Source: Craterostigma plantagineum (taxonomy: Eukaryota; Streptophyta; Magnoliopsida; Lamiales; Linderniaceae). From it: 64,000 nucleotides of DNA. The notes beneath the pieces are model-generated. The model had not been told where the DNA came from and did no database searches. It saw nothing but the letters and a program-made list of their open reading frames with translations. A program made the position numbers and the translations under genes. This document shows, piece after piece, positions 33,133 to 45,870 of the stretch. Numbering within the stretch: position 1 is the stretch's first letter; every line of letters starts with the position of its first letter. The stretch is taken from positions 25,646,501 through 25,710,500 of the forward strand of contig JAPQWV010000002.1 in NCBI GenBank assembly GCA_027422505.1. Reading direction: 5' to 3'.

Positions 33133-35988
33133 TTAAGCTTCCCCTGTCAATTCGTCTTTGCTGAAAAGATCTTCTTGGACAGGAACATCTTCCTTCTGCT
33201 GAGATGAAATAACATCGGCAATAGCCTTTTTAGCAGCTGCATCCTTATCCCCGTTGTCTTTCTCCTCTTCACTTTCATTAGGCTTCTCTGCTGATTCGTT
33301 GTCTTCTTTAGGAGGAGGTACGAAGAACGGTATTTTACCCCTTTGCCAGTCATGAAGAATCATCTTTGCAGCAGTCATATAGTCAGGTTCACCTCCCTAA
33401 TAGATAGATTCATCGTCGTCATCAAATAATTTAATCAGAGGCATCTCAATCAGCTTGGTCTTACTCTTCGAAAAAAAATTTGTGATGTACGGTCCTAAAT
33501 ACTTGACTCACCTTCAAAAGCTTCCCAGTTGACTTGCATAGCTGCAGAAGGAAGTCATTGTCATCCTCCCTGAAAAGGCCAAGTGTATGATATTGATTTT
33601 ATGGGTGGCCTTAAATAATGCGGAACTATATACAGTTTGGATCGAAAGGCAAGCTTGGCCACTGTTAGAATGTCTTACAACCTTAGCTTTAAGGAATTAA
33701 TCCAATGGGAATAAGCTCAACGCTTACCAGTCGTCTATTTTATAAGCTCTCTTTAAGTGCTCCTTTTTCACACGCTTTAGAACCTCGCCTATATGCTCTG
33801 AAGCATCCTGCAAATTTGTCACACGTACCTGGACCAAACAGAATGAATCTAATTTCTAACGACAATTTGACACTAACGATGGATAACTAAGCGATGAACA
33901 TCAGAAGTTATAATCCAGCTTTAGTGTTTGTAGTTATCAGTGCCAGAAAAGAGAATCTACTTTTAAATAATTCTAGACGAAGAGTAAACAATAACAGGCA
34001 TCGAAGCAAATTTACTTAAATCTACTACCAGTCTACCACTCACCACGCCCTTCAAGACGATATCTGTTTCAGTGTCATTATTCTGATAGACAACTCCAGG
34101 GCAATCGATCAGAAAGATCTTCTTTGTAAGTGTTATGTACTGCCACACTTTGGTTTCCCCAGGGATTGGCGCTACCTTGCACACCTACTCAACAAAGTAC
34201 AGAAATACATGCATAATCAACCCCAAATAATCATACAGATAAGACTGCAAGGAGCTGAAGAAAACGAATTACATTCTTTGTACGAAGAGTGTTAATGACT
34301 GAAGATTTTCCAACATTTGGATATCCAACAAACCCCACGGATATCGCTTGTTTGTCACTCTTCAGGCGAGAGAATTGCCTCAAGACGGAGAGTAGAGAGC
34401 CCTAAAGTAACACAAATTGTTCATGCATAAGTCCGATATTGATTGAACTTTTAAATCAAGAGATTCGTTGTTCGATGTATACCTTGCCGAATGACTTGTT
34501 TATACTTGCATGAAAAGCAAGAGTAGGGTATTCTCTGGAGAGAACTCTTAACCATCCTTTCGTCGCCCAAGCAGGAACTAAGTCACACTACAAAGGAAAG
34601 ATATACAGGTAACCGATTGAAAATGGAACAAACAATATTCCACAAGATTTTGTGCCATCATACTTTTAGTTCTAATATAGAACGCCTACCTTGTTTAGCA
34701 GTAGAATCATGTGCTTGTACTTACAATGCTCCTTTAGATGCTTCTCCAAATGGTAGCATCTCGTGCCCATAGGATCTCTCGCATCTAAAACCTGGAGGTA
34801 ATGAGTGTCAGCTAAATTCCATAGAAAACATACGGAGGAAATAATAAAAATAACGTAAATTCCAGAAAAAGTGCCTAGATCCCGTAAGCCCTATAGCTTG
34901 GAAGGAAGTCGCTTAAGAGGTTTTGACGCAATTCGATATGCTAAGACCCAACAAAAGGATTCTTCATACATTACACCAACCTGGATAACAACGTCAGAAG
35001 AATCAATAACTTTGTAGAGCTCTCCCCATATGCGCTTACTTTGGCCTTTATCAAACATATTATGCCGAACAAGATCTCTGAATCCATCTTCCCCTCCTTC
35101 CGCAGATGTACCAGCACCATGTTTCTCTTCAAAAGCATCTTCAAAACAGAAATTAACGTAACATGTACTTATTACCATATCACGAGATACAACCAGGACA
35201 TTTCCGAACTAAAACAACATGAACAGCGCTTACCTTGAGAACCATCTGCTCTCTTCATTAATGATTCATAATTGGATGCTATCAGTTGAGGTCGCTTCCT
35301 CTTTGTCTTCGGGCCGAAAGTATCAGAAAAAGGCTGTGTGTCTAGTAGATGAACTCGAGCATGCTTCAAGCATGGGTAAGTTACAAGAACGAATCAGCAA
35401 ACAATATGATGGGAGGGATGGTAGCACAAAGAATATTCGAACACATTAAACAACTTATAATAAAGCTCCAAACCTTCTGACCGTCATTCAAGAGGGACAA
35501 AGGTATCTTTCTTTCTTTCAAAATGACATTGTAGTTGCTTGAAAGACGAGTTTGCAGTTCCTCTCGGAAAAATTCAAGCTCCTTCTGATTTACAACACGA
35601 GTATTGCCTACACAAGAAAGAAAACTAGACCATAAAAATTTCGTAGCTTGGCACACAAAACTACCTTCAATATAAATCCTCTATTGCCGGAAAACATCTT
35701 GAATACTAGATCGGTTGCTTATCCATCCAATTAGAACGCTCACTCACCGAACCATCTTCGATCGGGCATGATGCGCGTGGAGGGTAATTCCTTAGACTGC
35801 AAATCGTGGCTGAGAATTTTCCCGCCCGAGTTTCGGGTGGGGCGCGTGTTGTACATCTTGAGCCGCCGCACTGTGGCAGCGCTACGGCCGTTGTCGGCCT
35901 TGGACTTGCCTCCGTTGCTTCGGTTGACATCGAGAGAATGCTTAGGCTTCCCCGACACATTTACGGACCTCTCTTTCTTCTTCCCCAT
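33133..35988 (-). CDS. NUG2: Nuclear/nucleolar GTPase 2 (NUG2/NOG2-like)
   Basis: Circularly permuted GTPase of pre-60S ribosome assembly and export. Eleven exons (5' to 3'): 35748-35988, 35474-35607, 35234-35363, 34981-35138, 34690-34791, 34483-34587, 34273-34401, 34044-34184, 33728-33828, 33512-33569, 33133-33396; 520 residues, every junction GT-AG and in phase. The NGP1 N-terminal domain ([19 protein letters not shown]) is followed by the permuted G motifs in the order expected of the family: [10 protein letters not shown] (G5), LLLNKCDLVP (G4), [15 protein letters not shown] (G1), IPGETKVWQ (G2) and LIDCPGVV (G3). A basic KK-rich start and an acidic C-terminal tail complete it. Start ATG 35988 opens the conserved [18 protein letters not shown]. 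Confidence 0.96.
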
Positions 35989-36285
35989 TTTCCGACTCGG
36001 TCGCTTCAGCTGCAGACCTTGGGGTTTCAGAGAGAAGGGCAGATTCAGGCTTTGAAATTAGGTTTTAAGATTTTAATAATAATTAGTCTGAACCTCAACT
36101 GGGCTTTTAACTCGGCCCGATAGTGTCAAAGAAATATAATCCGAGTAAACCTTTAACTATTATTTAATTACATCTAACTCCTAGAAGTTCGATATTGTCT
36201 TCATCCTTGTACACAAGGATAAAAACTCATCAAATTCGATGTAAAATGACATTTAATCCTTCAATAAAATCAATATAAAATACTA

Positions 36286-36524
36286 CTCCCTCCGATTTTT
36301 TGTAGGTGTCGTTTAAGGTTTTTGCACTCATATTAAGAAACAGAATACAATGTCTAATATACCCCTAATTAATTGCTTAAGACTATTTAATATATTCCAT
36401 TTTGTAATATTTAAAAGGGTAAACTGGATATATGATAAATATTTGTCTTGAAATCTGTAAAACGACAACTAGCTAGAAACAAAAATAAAGAGCTAAAACG
36501 ACATGTAAATAAAATCGGAGGGAG
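36286..36524. mobile_element. Stowaway-like MITE A
   Basis: CTCCCTCCGATTTT... inverted at the right end as ...AAAATCGGAGGGAG, flanked by TA (36284-36285, 36525-36526). The CTCCCTCCG ends and TA duplication are Stowaway (Tc1/mariner) hallmarks. Confidence 0.8.
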
Positions 36525-36526
36525 TA

Positions 36527-36751
36527 CCTCCGTTCCATAATACATGTCGTTTTAGAATTTATTTTTGTTTATAAATACATCTTATTTTACAGTTTTCAAG
36601 ATGATTATTTACAGTTTTAGCCCTTATCTTTAATAGAAATTATTAAATTAAATTAGATACATAATTACTTAAGGGTATAATGGAGATTTTACTTTATTTC
36701 TTAATATGCGTATACTATCCTTAAACAACATGTGTTAAGAAACAGAGGAAG
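36527..36751. mobile_element. Stowaway-like MITE B
   Basis: CCTCCGTTCCATAATACATG... and inverted end AACAGAGGAAG, flanked by TA (36525-36526 and 36752-36753). It shares its left TA with MITE A and resembles it internally (ACGACATGT). Confidence 0.72.
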
Positions 36752-36869
36752 TATTTGCGTTGCCTTTACATTTCGTGTAAAATGATGATTTAGAGAAATG
36801 CAATGATGGATAATTCTTTTATAGTTGAAGGTCGAAGGTGCAACGCTATATAATTATTAAGAGGACTTT

Positions 36870-37245
36870 ACACATAAATACTCATTTGCATAACAACTTA
36901 TAATTCAGTACGTTATCAGTATTTTTTATATGTAGGTACCAATTAGAATAAGTTTTTTGCACATAGGTACATGATCCGCTGCAGGTACGCTATATAACAC
37001 ATTTAAATACCATATAACAACGTATTGTGGTAAGTAATACGTTTAGAAAATGATACGTCACATAACATTAAGATTCCATATAGAAACCGTAAAGGTACCG
37101 TATAAACATGTGACGTGGTACGCAAATGACACATAAAAAGGTACGTCAAAACTAAGAAAATTGGTACAAACAGTAAAACGAGTACTTATTTGTAAAATTT
37201 TTTGACATAAGTACTGATTTGTAAATTTTTATTCAATTGAATATT
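36870..37245. mobile_element. GTAC-rich MITE-like element (relative of 54456-54793)
   Basis: Rough inverted ends (ACATAAATACTCATTTGCA at left; inverse of AAATCAGTACTTATGTCAAA at right). The core holds AACAACGTATTGTGGTA, shared with the element at 54456-54793, and many GGTAC steps. Boundaries approximate, no duplication seen. Confidence 0.5.
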
Positions 37246-37439
37246 TTTCAAAATTATTAATTACACCGAACAGCAGTAGAGGGATGTTGGGTCTTTTTAA
37301 AAACTAACATTTGACTGGAGTCAACTTAAAAAAATAGTCTCCTCGATTTTACCTTGCAAAAAGTAGCCTTCAATTTAAGGGTATTTTCGTCTTTTTAAAG
37401 GGTGTAAAACCAATATGTTAAATCGGGACCGCATAGGGT

Positions 37440-37535
37440 GGGTGGGTGTTCATTAGTCCAGTGATTGTGTAGTAAGACGTTCAAGTAGTAGGTCGTGAGT
37501 TCAAATCTCCAACATATATTTTTTTATTTATTTAA
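37440..37535 (+). mobile_element. tRNA-derived SINE-like promoter segment
   Basis: A box TAGTCCAGTGAT (37454-37465) and B box GAGTTCAAATC (37497-37507) are about 32 nt apart, as in a tRNA-derived Pol III promoter, and a T/A-rich run follows. It could be the head of a SINE whose body is the GC-rich block downstream. No anticodon arm folds. Confidence 0.4.
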
Positions 37536-37559
37536 GGCTATCCAGACGAATGGAACCTC

Positions 37560-37815
37560 GACAGGAAACCTGTGCTATATAGCAGCGGTCCGCGCCCATT
37601 GCTGCACAGCACGGGCGGGTCTCCTGCAGCATAGCACGGACCCCTGCAGCATGGGCGGGTCTCCTATGCCTACTGCGGCAGGGGACCCGTGCTATATAGC
37701 AGGGGTCCCGCGCATGCTAGCAGGGGTCCCGCCCATTTGCTGCACAACATGGGCGGGTCTCCTGCAGCATAGCACTGGCCCCCTGCTTAGGCGACCCGTG
37801 CTATGTAGCAAGGGA
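37560..37815. repeat. GC-rich nested inverted repeats
   Basis: Alternating direct and inverted copies of CCGTGCTATATAGCAGGGG, GGGCGGGTCTCCTGCAGCAT and GCCCATTGCTGCACA over about 255 bp in an otherwise AT-rich region. Strong secondary-structure potential, no coding. Confidence 0.7.
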
Positions 37816-37863
37816 CCATACATTTTTTGGGGCACGGATTAGTAAGAGCATTAAAGTCATTTT

Positions 37864-38404
37864 TCATTTAGGTTGTGTTTACTTTGCTATACGAGATAAC
37901 TAAGTTTAAAAAAGCCCAAGTTAAAATGTGAGATAATAATCTTGTACATGAATCATTACATCTTGTTTAGTTTCCAACATAATAAAAATTTTGTCTTCAT
38001 ATTATTGGTAAATTTACAAAAGTAGCCTTTATTTCATCATATATAGTTTAAAAATAATTATTCTTATGAATATCGAAAAATATAAGATATGGATGTCAAT
38101 TTGATCGCCATGAAATAAAGAATAAATTAGTATTGTTTATTTATTTTTACCATATAACCTACATGAAATAAACTTATTTTATGATTGGGTGGAAAAAAGA
38201 TATTTTGGTCTTTTTGCAATTAATGGTTGGATTAATTATCTTGGTCTCATCCGTTGGATAAATTGTAGTGGGCTTGCAGTTTTATAAAACGGGCCTTGGA
38301 TTTATTGTGGGCTATATAGTAGTGCTCATATTTAAAGTGAACAAGATTATTAAGGATAAAAAAGCACTTATCTTGAGATATCCAGCATAGTGAACGCAGC
38401 GTTA
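37864..38404. mobile_element. Possible TIR element
   Basis: Left end GGTTGTGTTTACTTTGCT resembles the inverse of the right end AGCATAGTGAACGCAGC. AT-rich interior, no target duplication found, so this is tentative. Confidence 0.35.
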
Positions 38405-38537
38405 GATGCTACTTTTTTAACGTTGACCACGTCAAAGGCCATTTACTTAAAAATCCCGAGGGATGTTACCCTTGTTATCCTTTCATTCTCGCTTAGGTGG
38501 CGGGTTTCCTTTTATGCTGCTGCTAGAAGCTTCTGAG

Positions 38538-39214
38538 TAGGGGTGGTTCGGTACGGTATACCGTACCAAAACTGTGATACCGTATACCGTACCGAAATTT
38601 AGTTATCGAAAAAAATCATACCGATACAATACCAAAATTTCGGTATACCTTAAATTTCGATACGGTATCATACCGAAATTTCGGTATGGTATCGGTAGCA
38701 TACCTTCTATACCATTCACACGGAGGGTTTTTTACCAAACGTGTCTCGTAACTCGTTAATTTGTTGTTTTTAAATTCTCCAAAATAATACTAAATTTTCC
38801 AAAATAAAAAAATTTTTAATTCATAAAATAACCTTTAAAAATTTATATATTTTAGTCAATCTCCTTAGTAAGACAAAAAACTTTACATAACTACAGAGTT
38901 GTGTATAGTTAATAACTTATGGGTTAAATAAATTTGTGAAAATCCTTATAATATTTTTATCCATTTTATATTTTTTGAAATAATATAATATATCTAGGTG
39001 TGTATATATATATATAAAATATTACAAATTTTTGTATTTCGGTATAATCGGTATACTTTATTTTTAAAATTTTCATACCTTTACCGTACCGGAAATTTTC
39101 GGTACGGTATCATACCTTACCAAAAACTTCGGTATACCAAAATTTTCGATATTTCGATACGTTACGATACGATAAAGACGGTATATCGGTATTTCATATA
39201 TTTGACCAGCCCTA
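38538..39214. mobile_element. hAT-like MITE with GGTATACCG-rich ends
   Basis: Left end TAGGGGTGGTTCGGTACGG, right end inverse TAGGGCTGGTCAAATAT; the TAGGG(G/C)TGG terminus suits plant hAT elements. Both subterminal regions are packed with GGTATACCG, GGTACGGTA and CGAAATTTCGGTA iterations in both orientations. A convincing 8-bp duplication was not found. Confidence 0.55.
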
Positions 39215-39307
39215 TTTCAGGCCCCTATTTCAGAGTAGGACACTAGTGTTGAAAGAAAACAAACCTCAACGAAAGCAATCGAAAGTCGAAGTCGAGCAAT
39301 AGAAACA

Positions 39308-40969
39308 ATGGATGATCGTTACTTTCCTAATGAGTTTCCTGAATTTGTGGCCGAAACTCCACATACAGAATCAGGTGCTCATGTCTGTGATTCACCGACT
39401 AAGCTTCTCTACCTTCCTTACACAACTCTGTTTGAATTGCTCAAAAACGAAGCTTTGGACATTAAAAACACGGTAAGGCTCCATTATAGTTCGTGGGCCT
39501 CGTCGGTTTAAACTGTTTCGGACATTTCTTGCGTCACATAATCCTCGTCTGTGATAGGTTGTGAAGGAGACTTGGATAGGTAAAGGAAAGCGCGTGGGTG
39601 ATTATACTCTGTACACTGGGCTTCTGGGCACTGCTTTATTGTTGTTTAAGGCTTATCAAGTCACCGGCGACAAGAGTGATCTTTTACTTTGTTCTGAGAT
39701 CATCAGTTCTTGCGATGCTGCTTCACAGGGTTCAGGGTGTCTTAAAGCTCTCTCCTTGTTCTTTTCCCTTTTTGTGTTTCCATCAAGAATTGTGTTATCT
39801 AAGGCTACCTTTAATTTGATCTTTGATGAAATTTCGATATATATTACACGAACACAGGCATGTGACATTCATATGTGGGCAAGCTGGTGTATACGCCTTA
39901 GGTGCTGCAGCAGCGAAGCTGTGCGGTGACGAACAACTATTGCAGCAATACTTGAGAAAATTCAGAGAGGTGTTCATATTTTCGACATTTCTCCAACAGC
40001 TAATTGCTGCTCTTCGATTCAATTTCTCTCATGATGTCTTCTACTTGTGCTCAGATCAAGATTCCCAAGGATCTCCCCGACGAACTACTGTATGGCAGAG
40101 CAGGGTTCTTGTGGGCGTGTTCCTTTCTAAACAAAAACATCGGTGAAGGGACAATTCCTCCCTCCACCATGGTACAAAAAAACTTCTAACACTTCCCATG
40201 TTAGCTTTTCCTACTTACGATCGAGCAATATTTCTGCAGAGGGCTGTGATCAATGAAATGATAGAATCTGGTCTTAAACTGGGAAGTGGGAGATGCCCAT
40301 TGATGTACGAATGGCACGGGAAGAAGTACTGGGGAGCAGCCCATGGGTTGGCCGGGATTATCCACGTGCTACTCGACATGGACCTTAATCCCGTCGAGAC
40401 AGAGCACGTCAAGAACACGCTACGTTACATGATCAAGAACCGTTTCCCAAGTGGAAACTACCCCTCGAGCGAAGGTAGCGAAACAGATAGGTTGGTACAC
40501 TGGTGCCACGGCGCGCCCGGCGTAGCCCTCGCCCTCGCCAAAGCAGCCAAGGTTGTACTCAATAGTGGACTTTGCAACGTCTTGAAATCAAAATGATATT
40601 TTTTTGTTCTTTTATTGGCAACCATATTAGGTGTTTGGAAGTGAAGAGTTTATGCAGGCGGCGATTGAGGCGGGGGGAGTGGTGTGGAGGCGAGGGTTGC
40701 TTAAAAGAGTTGGAATATGTCATGGGATAAGTGGGAATGCGTACGTTTTCCTAACGCTGTATCAGTTGACGGGCAAGGCAGAGTATTTATACAGAGCTAA
40801 GGTATTTGCGAGCTTTCTTCGAGAAAGGGCTCAGATTCTCATTTCGAACGGTGTCATGCACGGCGGTGATCGACCCTATTCGCTCTTCGAAGGTGTAGGT
40901 GGAATGGCTTATCTTTTTCTAGACATGGAGGAACCATCTATGGCTAAGTTTCCAGCTTACCAACTCTAA
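39308..40969 (+). CDS. GCL2: LanC-like protein (GCR2-like, GCL2 type)
   Basis: Eukaryotic LanC-like proteins share the alpha/alpha-barrel of bacterial lanthionine cyclases; the mammalian ones act on dehydroamino-acid protein lesions, and the plant ones were once proposed as ABA receptors. Six exons: 39308-39472, 39558-39736, 39858-39969, 40055-40171, 40240-40551, 40631-40969; 407 residues, frame intact. Repeats of the barrel are visible as GLLGTALLLF, CGQAGVYALGAA, GRAGFLWAC, GAAHGLAGIIHVLL, HGAPGVALALAKAA and EGVGGMAYLFLDM. The zinc ligands are present: Cys in HWCHGAPG and Cys-His in GICHGISGN. The acidic start MDDRYFPNEFPEF is typical of plant members. Confidence 0.95.
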
Positions 40970-41208
40970 ATTTTCTTTCTTTCTTTTCTTTTACTGCACT
41001 GTAAATTAGTAGATGAGCAAGTGTGCTTTTATCTCTGTTCACCAAGTATGGTTTTCAGGAATGTAAATAAATAAAATCAGCTGCTAACACAGTGCTATGA
41101 AAACAATAATCACTTCGTATCGCCACTTTTTCCGAGTTATCTGTACTGTATATGCCTATCTATCCCTCAGGCGACTGTTGTAGAAATAGCACTAAGAATC
41201 TCAGGTGC

Positions 41209-44200
41209 TTAAATTCGAACATTGAAGCCGAAATTAAGGAAAGTTTTGATGTCTCCTCTTAGCCCTGCAGTTACGATAACCATACCCCAAGCCGAAGAGT
41301 CATTTTGAGAGAGCCCATTTGAGTAATCGACACTAACACGATGAGGACTGCTATGACTCTTAGCAGCAGCCAAGGCTAGTTTTTCTTCAGGCCAAGTTGC
41401 TGAGATTCTGTCCAAGAGATATTTGCTGCTCTCATTAGGATCTTCTGCCGTTGTAGGCGTCTGAGAAGCGCTTAAGACATCTTCAAAATGTTCGAAGCTG
41501 CAATCCCTTTTGCTAGGAAAGGAATCTTGAAGACCCCATGAGTTGGGTGAAGTACCAGGCCAAGGGATCGCCGTGGATACGTCTTGGCAGTGAAAGAATT
41601 CGTAAGACTGCGTTGTGGTGACACCTTTGGGTTTGCTTGGCTGCGATTCAACTTCGTGTCTCCATACGTAGACGTATGAATCTTCGCTGGCTGATATTAC
41701 ATATTTCCCGTTGGAAGTGAGAGAGGCCGAGATTTGGCTGTGTGTGTTATGAAACCCTGACAATGGATTTTTTCAGTTTTAGTTCGTAATAAATCGTTTC
41801 AAAACTCATCAAACTCGACGTCATGTGATCGAGAAACAAAGATAAGTGAACTATTGATCCATACGAACAAGTAGCTTTTGATTTTGGGACTTCCACCATG
41901 AAGTTTTTTAGCATAAATAGCCTTACAAAATCTAAGTTTTCGCATACCTTTGAACTTGTGTACAAGATCAACGCCATTGATGACTCGAACCCGGGAATCA
42001 GCAGATGTGATTAGCACTTCTGACGTACTCCCCGGAATAAACTGTGCAATGAGAACTGTCAACTGTAAGCAACTATTCAAGTGAAATTTTAAATAGTGCT
42101 TCCCAAGGACGAAGTTATGAAATATAAAAATGCTGCAGTATAAGAAGCGGGCAATTAAAGAATTACCTGGAAACCTGTTATTTTCTTCTTATGAGATTTC
42201 TTGTTCTTATTCTGCAAGTTGATCTGGCATTTCGGTAGCAATTTATTTTCTGGAAAGAACCAACTGAACGCAATAAGTAATACATAGACTTGCAAACAAA
42301 GTAGTTCATCTTTTCTAGCCATGCTACTATTTCATACCTGATGTATTGAACAAATGACAGCTGCCTTTGTATGAACCCACAAGTGCCGCCTTCCAATATA
42401 TACAAACATCCATTTGAGAAAGAAAAATAGCATAAAAGAACTCGACAATTTCGATCTCATTCTCCATTGCTATCAAGGGATCATATTAACTACAGAAAGC
42501 CTTACCTGTCCATCTGGCGCGTAAGAAGCTGCGGTGACCATTTCATGCAGATCACTCCAATCAATCACTTGATGGTCAGGTATGCTCCATATCCGCACCT
42601 TAGCATCTAAAGATCCACTGATGAAGTATCTGTCATCCACCGGGTTAAATTGGATGCATGTTACTGCCATGGTAAGCCACGAAACTTAGTTACATGAAAC
42701 AAATTTTGCAATGTTGTGACATGCTATCAAAAAAATGTAGCAAATAAACTATTCAAGACAAACTGAAGTTTTAATGTAAGACAGAATTGATGCAAGTTAT
42801 TCAGACAAGACACGGCATGGCTATGCTTTGAAGTAAAAGCATCAAAATATCGCCGTCATCAATTTTATGGGCAATTTAGACAAGTTCATCAGTAACCACG
42901 CACCTATGCTAGTTATCTACTTAAAATCTAGATAAGAAATTCCAGAAACTAAATAATAAAGAAGATTGGAAATTACCGTAGTCATTGTGTGAAAAGATTT
43001 TTAGGCAAGCCTTGCAAGACAAGTCCCATAGACGCACTGTTTTGTCCATTGACGATGATAGAAGTTGCTGAAGAAGATAGAGAAATCAGTGATTTTCAAA
43101 AGGCAGGCAAAATCAAACCACATATGTTTAACCACACAGAGATATCAACACATTCGAATACGCATTTATTACCAAAAGAAGAAGACTTATCCAAACCAAA
43201 CTATTCTGAGATTCATATTAGAATTTAGACAGCCAGAATATGAATAATGATGCATAAGAATATCAAATGTCAACAAACCTGTGACTTGGACCATGAGAGA
43301 TCCAGTACGTCAGCCAAGTGTCCTTGAAATGAACAAATGGGTGTCTCCGACACAGCAAATACCGTCTCAGGCACCAAAATTTGTTCAAAACTCATAGACT
43401 TCCTACTTATAGAGGACCTTCCTCTTCTCTTCTTCTCAGTGTGCCCATCCAGTGGGGGCTCTGATGATCCATTGGCCAAAAACACAAGATTATAATTCGC
43501 ATCTTCTGCTTTATCAAAACAAAATTCTCCCTTCCTTTCTGTCTCCATAACCTGCCATATGTGTATCACACAGTCCTCACCAGCACTGGCCATATACTTG
43601 CCATCCAAGCTAAACTTAATCGCCCAAATCGACCCATTATGCGCCTGTATCTCCTGGCTCTTATACAGTCCTGTAAGATCCTTAACTGACTTCCCATACT
43701 GCTTAACCTTAACTCTCTCCGGCTCATAAAACAACACATCCTGACTATCATCTGTTCCAGAGCTTGACCTCCTCCCACCCTTCTCTGATGGTGTATCCCT
43801 CTCGTCACTGCTTCGCCTCTCCTTATGCCTCCTCACAGAACTTGCAACATTTCTTATACTCCTCAACCAATTCCCTGTTCTCTTCACCTTCGATCTGCTA
43901 CCATCACCAGATGAATCCAAAATATCACTACTCCCATCCTCAATATTCTGCCTCCTCATCAACTCCTGCACGATAGGTGAAGTCCCAACACACATCTCTG
44001 TCGAGAACTCCTCCATCGTGAGATGCCGCCCAGTCCCAACCTCCTTGATCTTCTCCCACATCCCATCATCTCGAACCTCGTCAACAACAAACTCCTTCCC
44101 ATTGTCAAGATTCTTGATCATACACAACCCACCACTAGCCGTATCATCGACACGATCACTTTCTATAACCTGAGAATAACTCGCCCTTCCCTTTGTACGC

Positions 44201-44841
44201 TCTGAATTGTTGGTTCCACCCCTTGTACATTCCACTCTATTCTTCACCATCGGAGGCTTACTAGGCAAAACCCGTGCATCCCGATCATTATCACACTCAC
44301 CCAAACGCCTGAAATTACCAAAATTGCCATCCGACCTAGACCTCACAATCCCCCTACCATCGCCATTAATTTTTCCACATTCATCGTCATAATTGTCATG
44401 ATTACCACTGCAAAAATTCCCAGAAGACTGGTCGATTTCAAAATTAGACATGGATAGTGATAAAGATGGTCTGTGTTTCAACAAACTCGGGTCACGAGCG
44501 AGGCCCATCTGCCGCATTAACTTCAAACGACGCTCCTGAACGGACGACGGCTGTAAGATCCAAACGTTGTAATCTTTCGAAACCCCAACTGGAAATCTCG
44601 GGGCAATTGGGACGTCGTAGCCAACACAGCGGTTCGGATCTTCTTCGGAATCGGATCCCCCGTCGGGGGAACAGGAGCATGAAGTGTTGGAAGAGGATAA
44701 TAGCCGATCAAGCGAGTCGTGGAAGCACTCCACGCCGTCGTTTTCTTCTACTTCCTTCATCGTCATCATCAATGTTCCATAAACGTTTCTCTCTCTCATC
44801 AAATCGGATCTGATCGTGCCCCGAGAACCGACACTGAGCAT
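41209..44841 (-). CDS. WD40-repeat protein, WDR44-like plant family
   Basis: Seven exons (5' to 3'): 43279-44841, 42977-43067, 42506-42663, 42338-42389, 42167-42249, 41948-42041, 41209-41756; 862 residues, all phases join. The long N-terminal half is polar and Ser/Arg/Asp-rich with the family block [25 protein letters not shown] repeats follow: [69 protein letters not shown]...[36 protein letters not shown], and [21 protein letters not shown]. Arabidopsis homologues are annotated only as transducin/WD40 proteins; the animal relative WDR44 binds Rab11, so a membrane-traffic role is inference. I chose ATG 44841; an ATG 42 bases downstream in frame is also possible. Confidence 0.92.
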
Positions 44842-45145
44842 CAAATTTCGCACCTTTTCGTCGATGCTGATGCTTGAAGTGTGAGTTTTGCGTGAGAGTA
44901 AAAGGAGATGGGTGCAATCAAGTCACCGCAGTTGGCTGTGTGCGCCTGCTTCTGAGTTTTAACCGTAGACTTTCAGATCCGACGATGAACTCAGAGAGAG
45001 AAAACGGTGTCGTCTTGTGTCTGGTCGTTCACTGGGAGGAGTAAAGTAGGTTTAAAAACTGGCGTATTGATCCAAGTCAAAGAGGGAAAAAAAAAGTGGT
45101 TAAAGATTGATTAATTTTTGGAGGGAACTAATATGTCTGGTGGAT
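44842..45145. other. 5' flank of the WD40 gene
   Basis: Probable promoter and 5' UTR (minus) up to the MULE-2 target site. No discrete motif called. Confidence 0.4.
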
Positions 45146-45154
45146 TTTATTATT

Positions 45155-45300
45155 CGGAAATCTATACTTAAATACCCAATAGGAAAAAAATCTGTCACTT
45201 AGGTACCTTGTCAGAACAATTTTATAGCTAGGTACCCAGTTCAATAAAATTTTTACACTTAGGTACCTAATAACCTAAGATTACGAATACCCTTATTAAA
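45155..45300. repeat. Left terminal inverted repeat of MULE-2
   Basis: About 145 bp with the pattern (C)TTAGGTACC repeated at roughly 35-40 bp spacing; mirrored at 53640-53799. Confidence 0.82.
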
Positions 45301-45870
45301 TGATTTAGAATTTCATTTCAGCTTTTTTTTTTCTCTGCAAAATCCGACCTTCAGCTCGCCGTCGACGATTTCTTCTTGCCGACCAACTCCGTCTGCTCGT
45401 CCCGGTGCCGGACAAGGATCGAAGACCCTATTCAACGTTGGGTTCTCGATTTTTGGGGCTGATTTTGTCAGGTAAGTTTTTCTTTTGGTTTGGGTTAGGT
45501 TAATCGATTTTGGGCATTTGTTCAAGGTTTATCCCAAATCCGGGAGCTCAATGCGATCCAAGAGCTCCATATAAGAGTGAAATGTTAGGATTTGATAGTT
45601 ATTGAGGCTAATCCGTCGAGATTTCGATTTTCTTTTATGTAACTGTTACGACGTACCATTTCCTATGAATATAATGTACCATTGTATGTTGTGTTACCGT
45701 ACCTAAATACATTGCGACACAGTCCGATTGGACATTTGTTATGTAGTATCTTTGTGTATTTATTACGTATCAAGTAGCATGTCTATACGTTACCAAAATG
45801 TCCAGTTATGCAGTACCAATCTAAACTATACACCGTACCATTTTAACAGGTTGCCATATTATCTGAAAAT

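Noticed and set aside
45313..45525. Minus-strand open frame near the left end of MULE-2
   Set aside because: No recognised motif and lies in the transposase leader.
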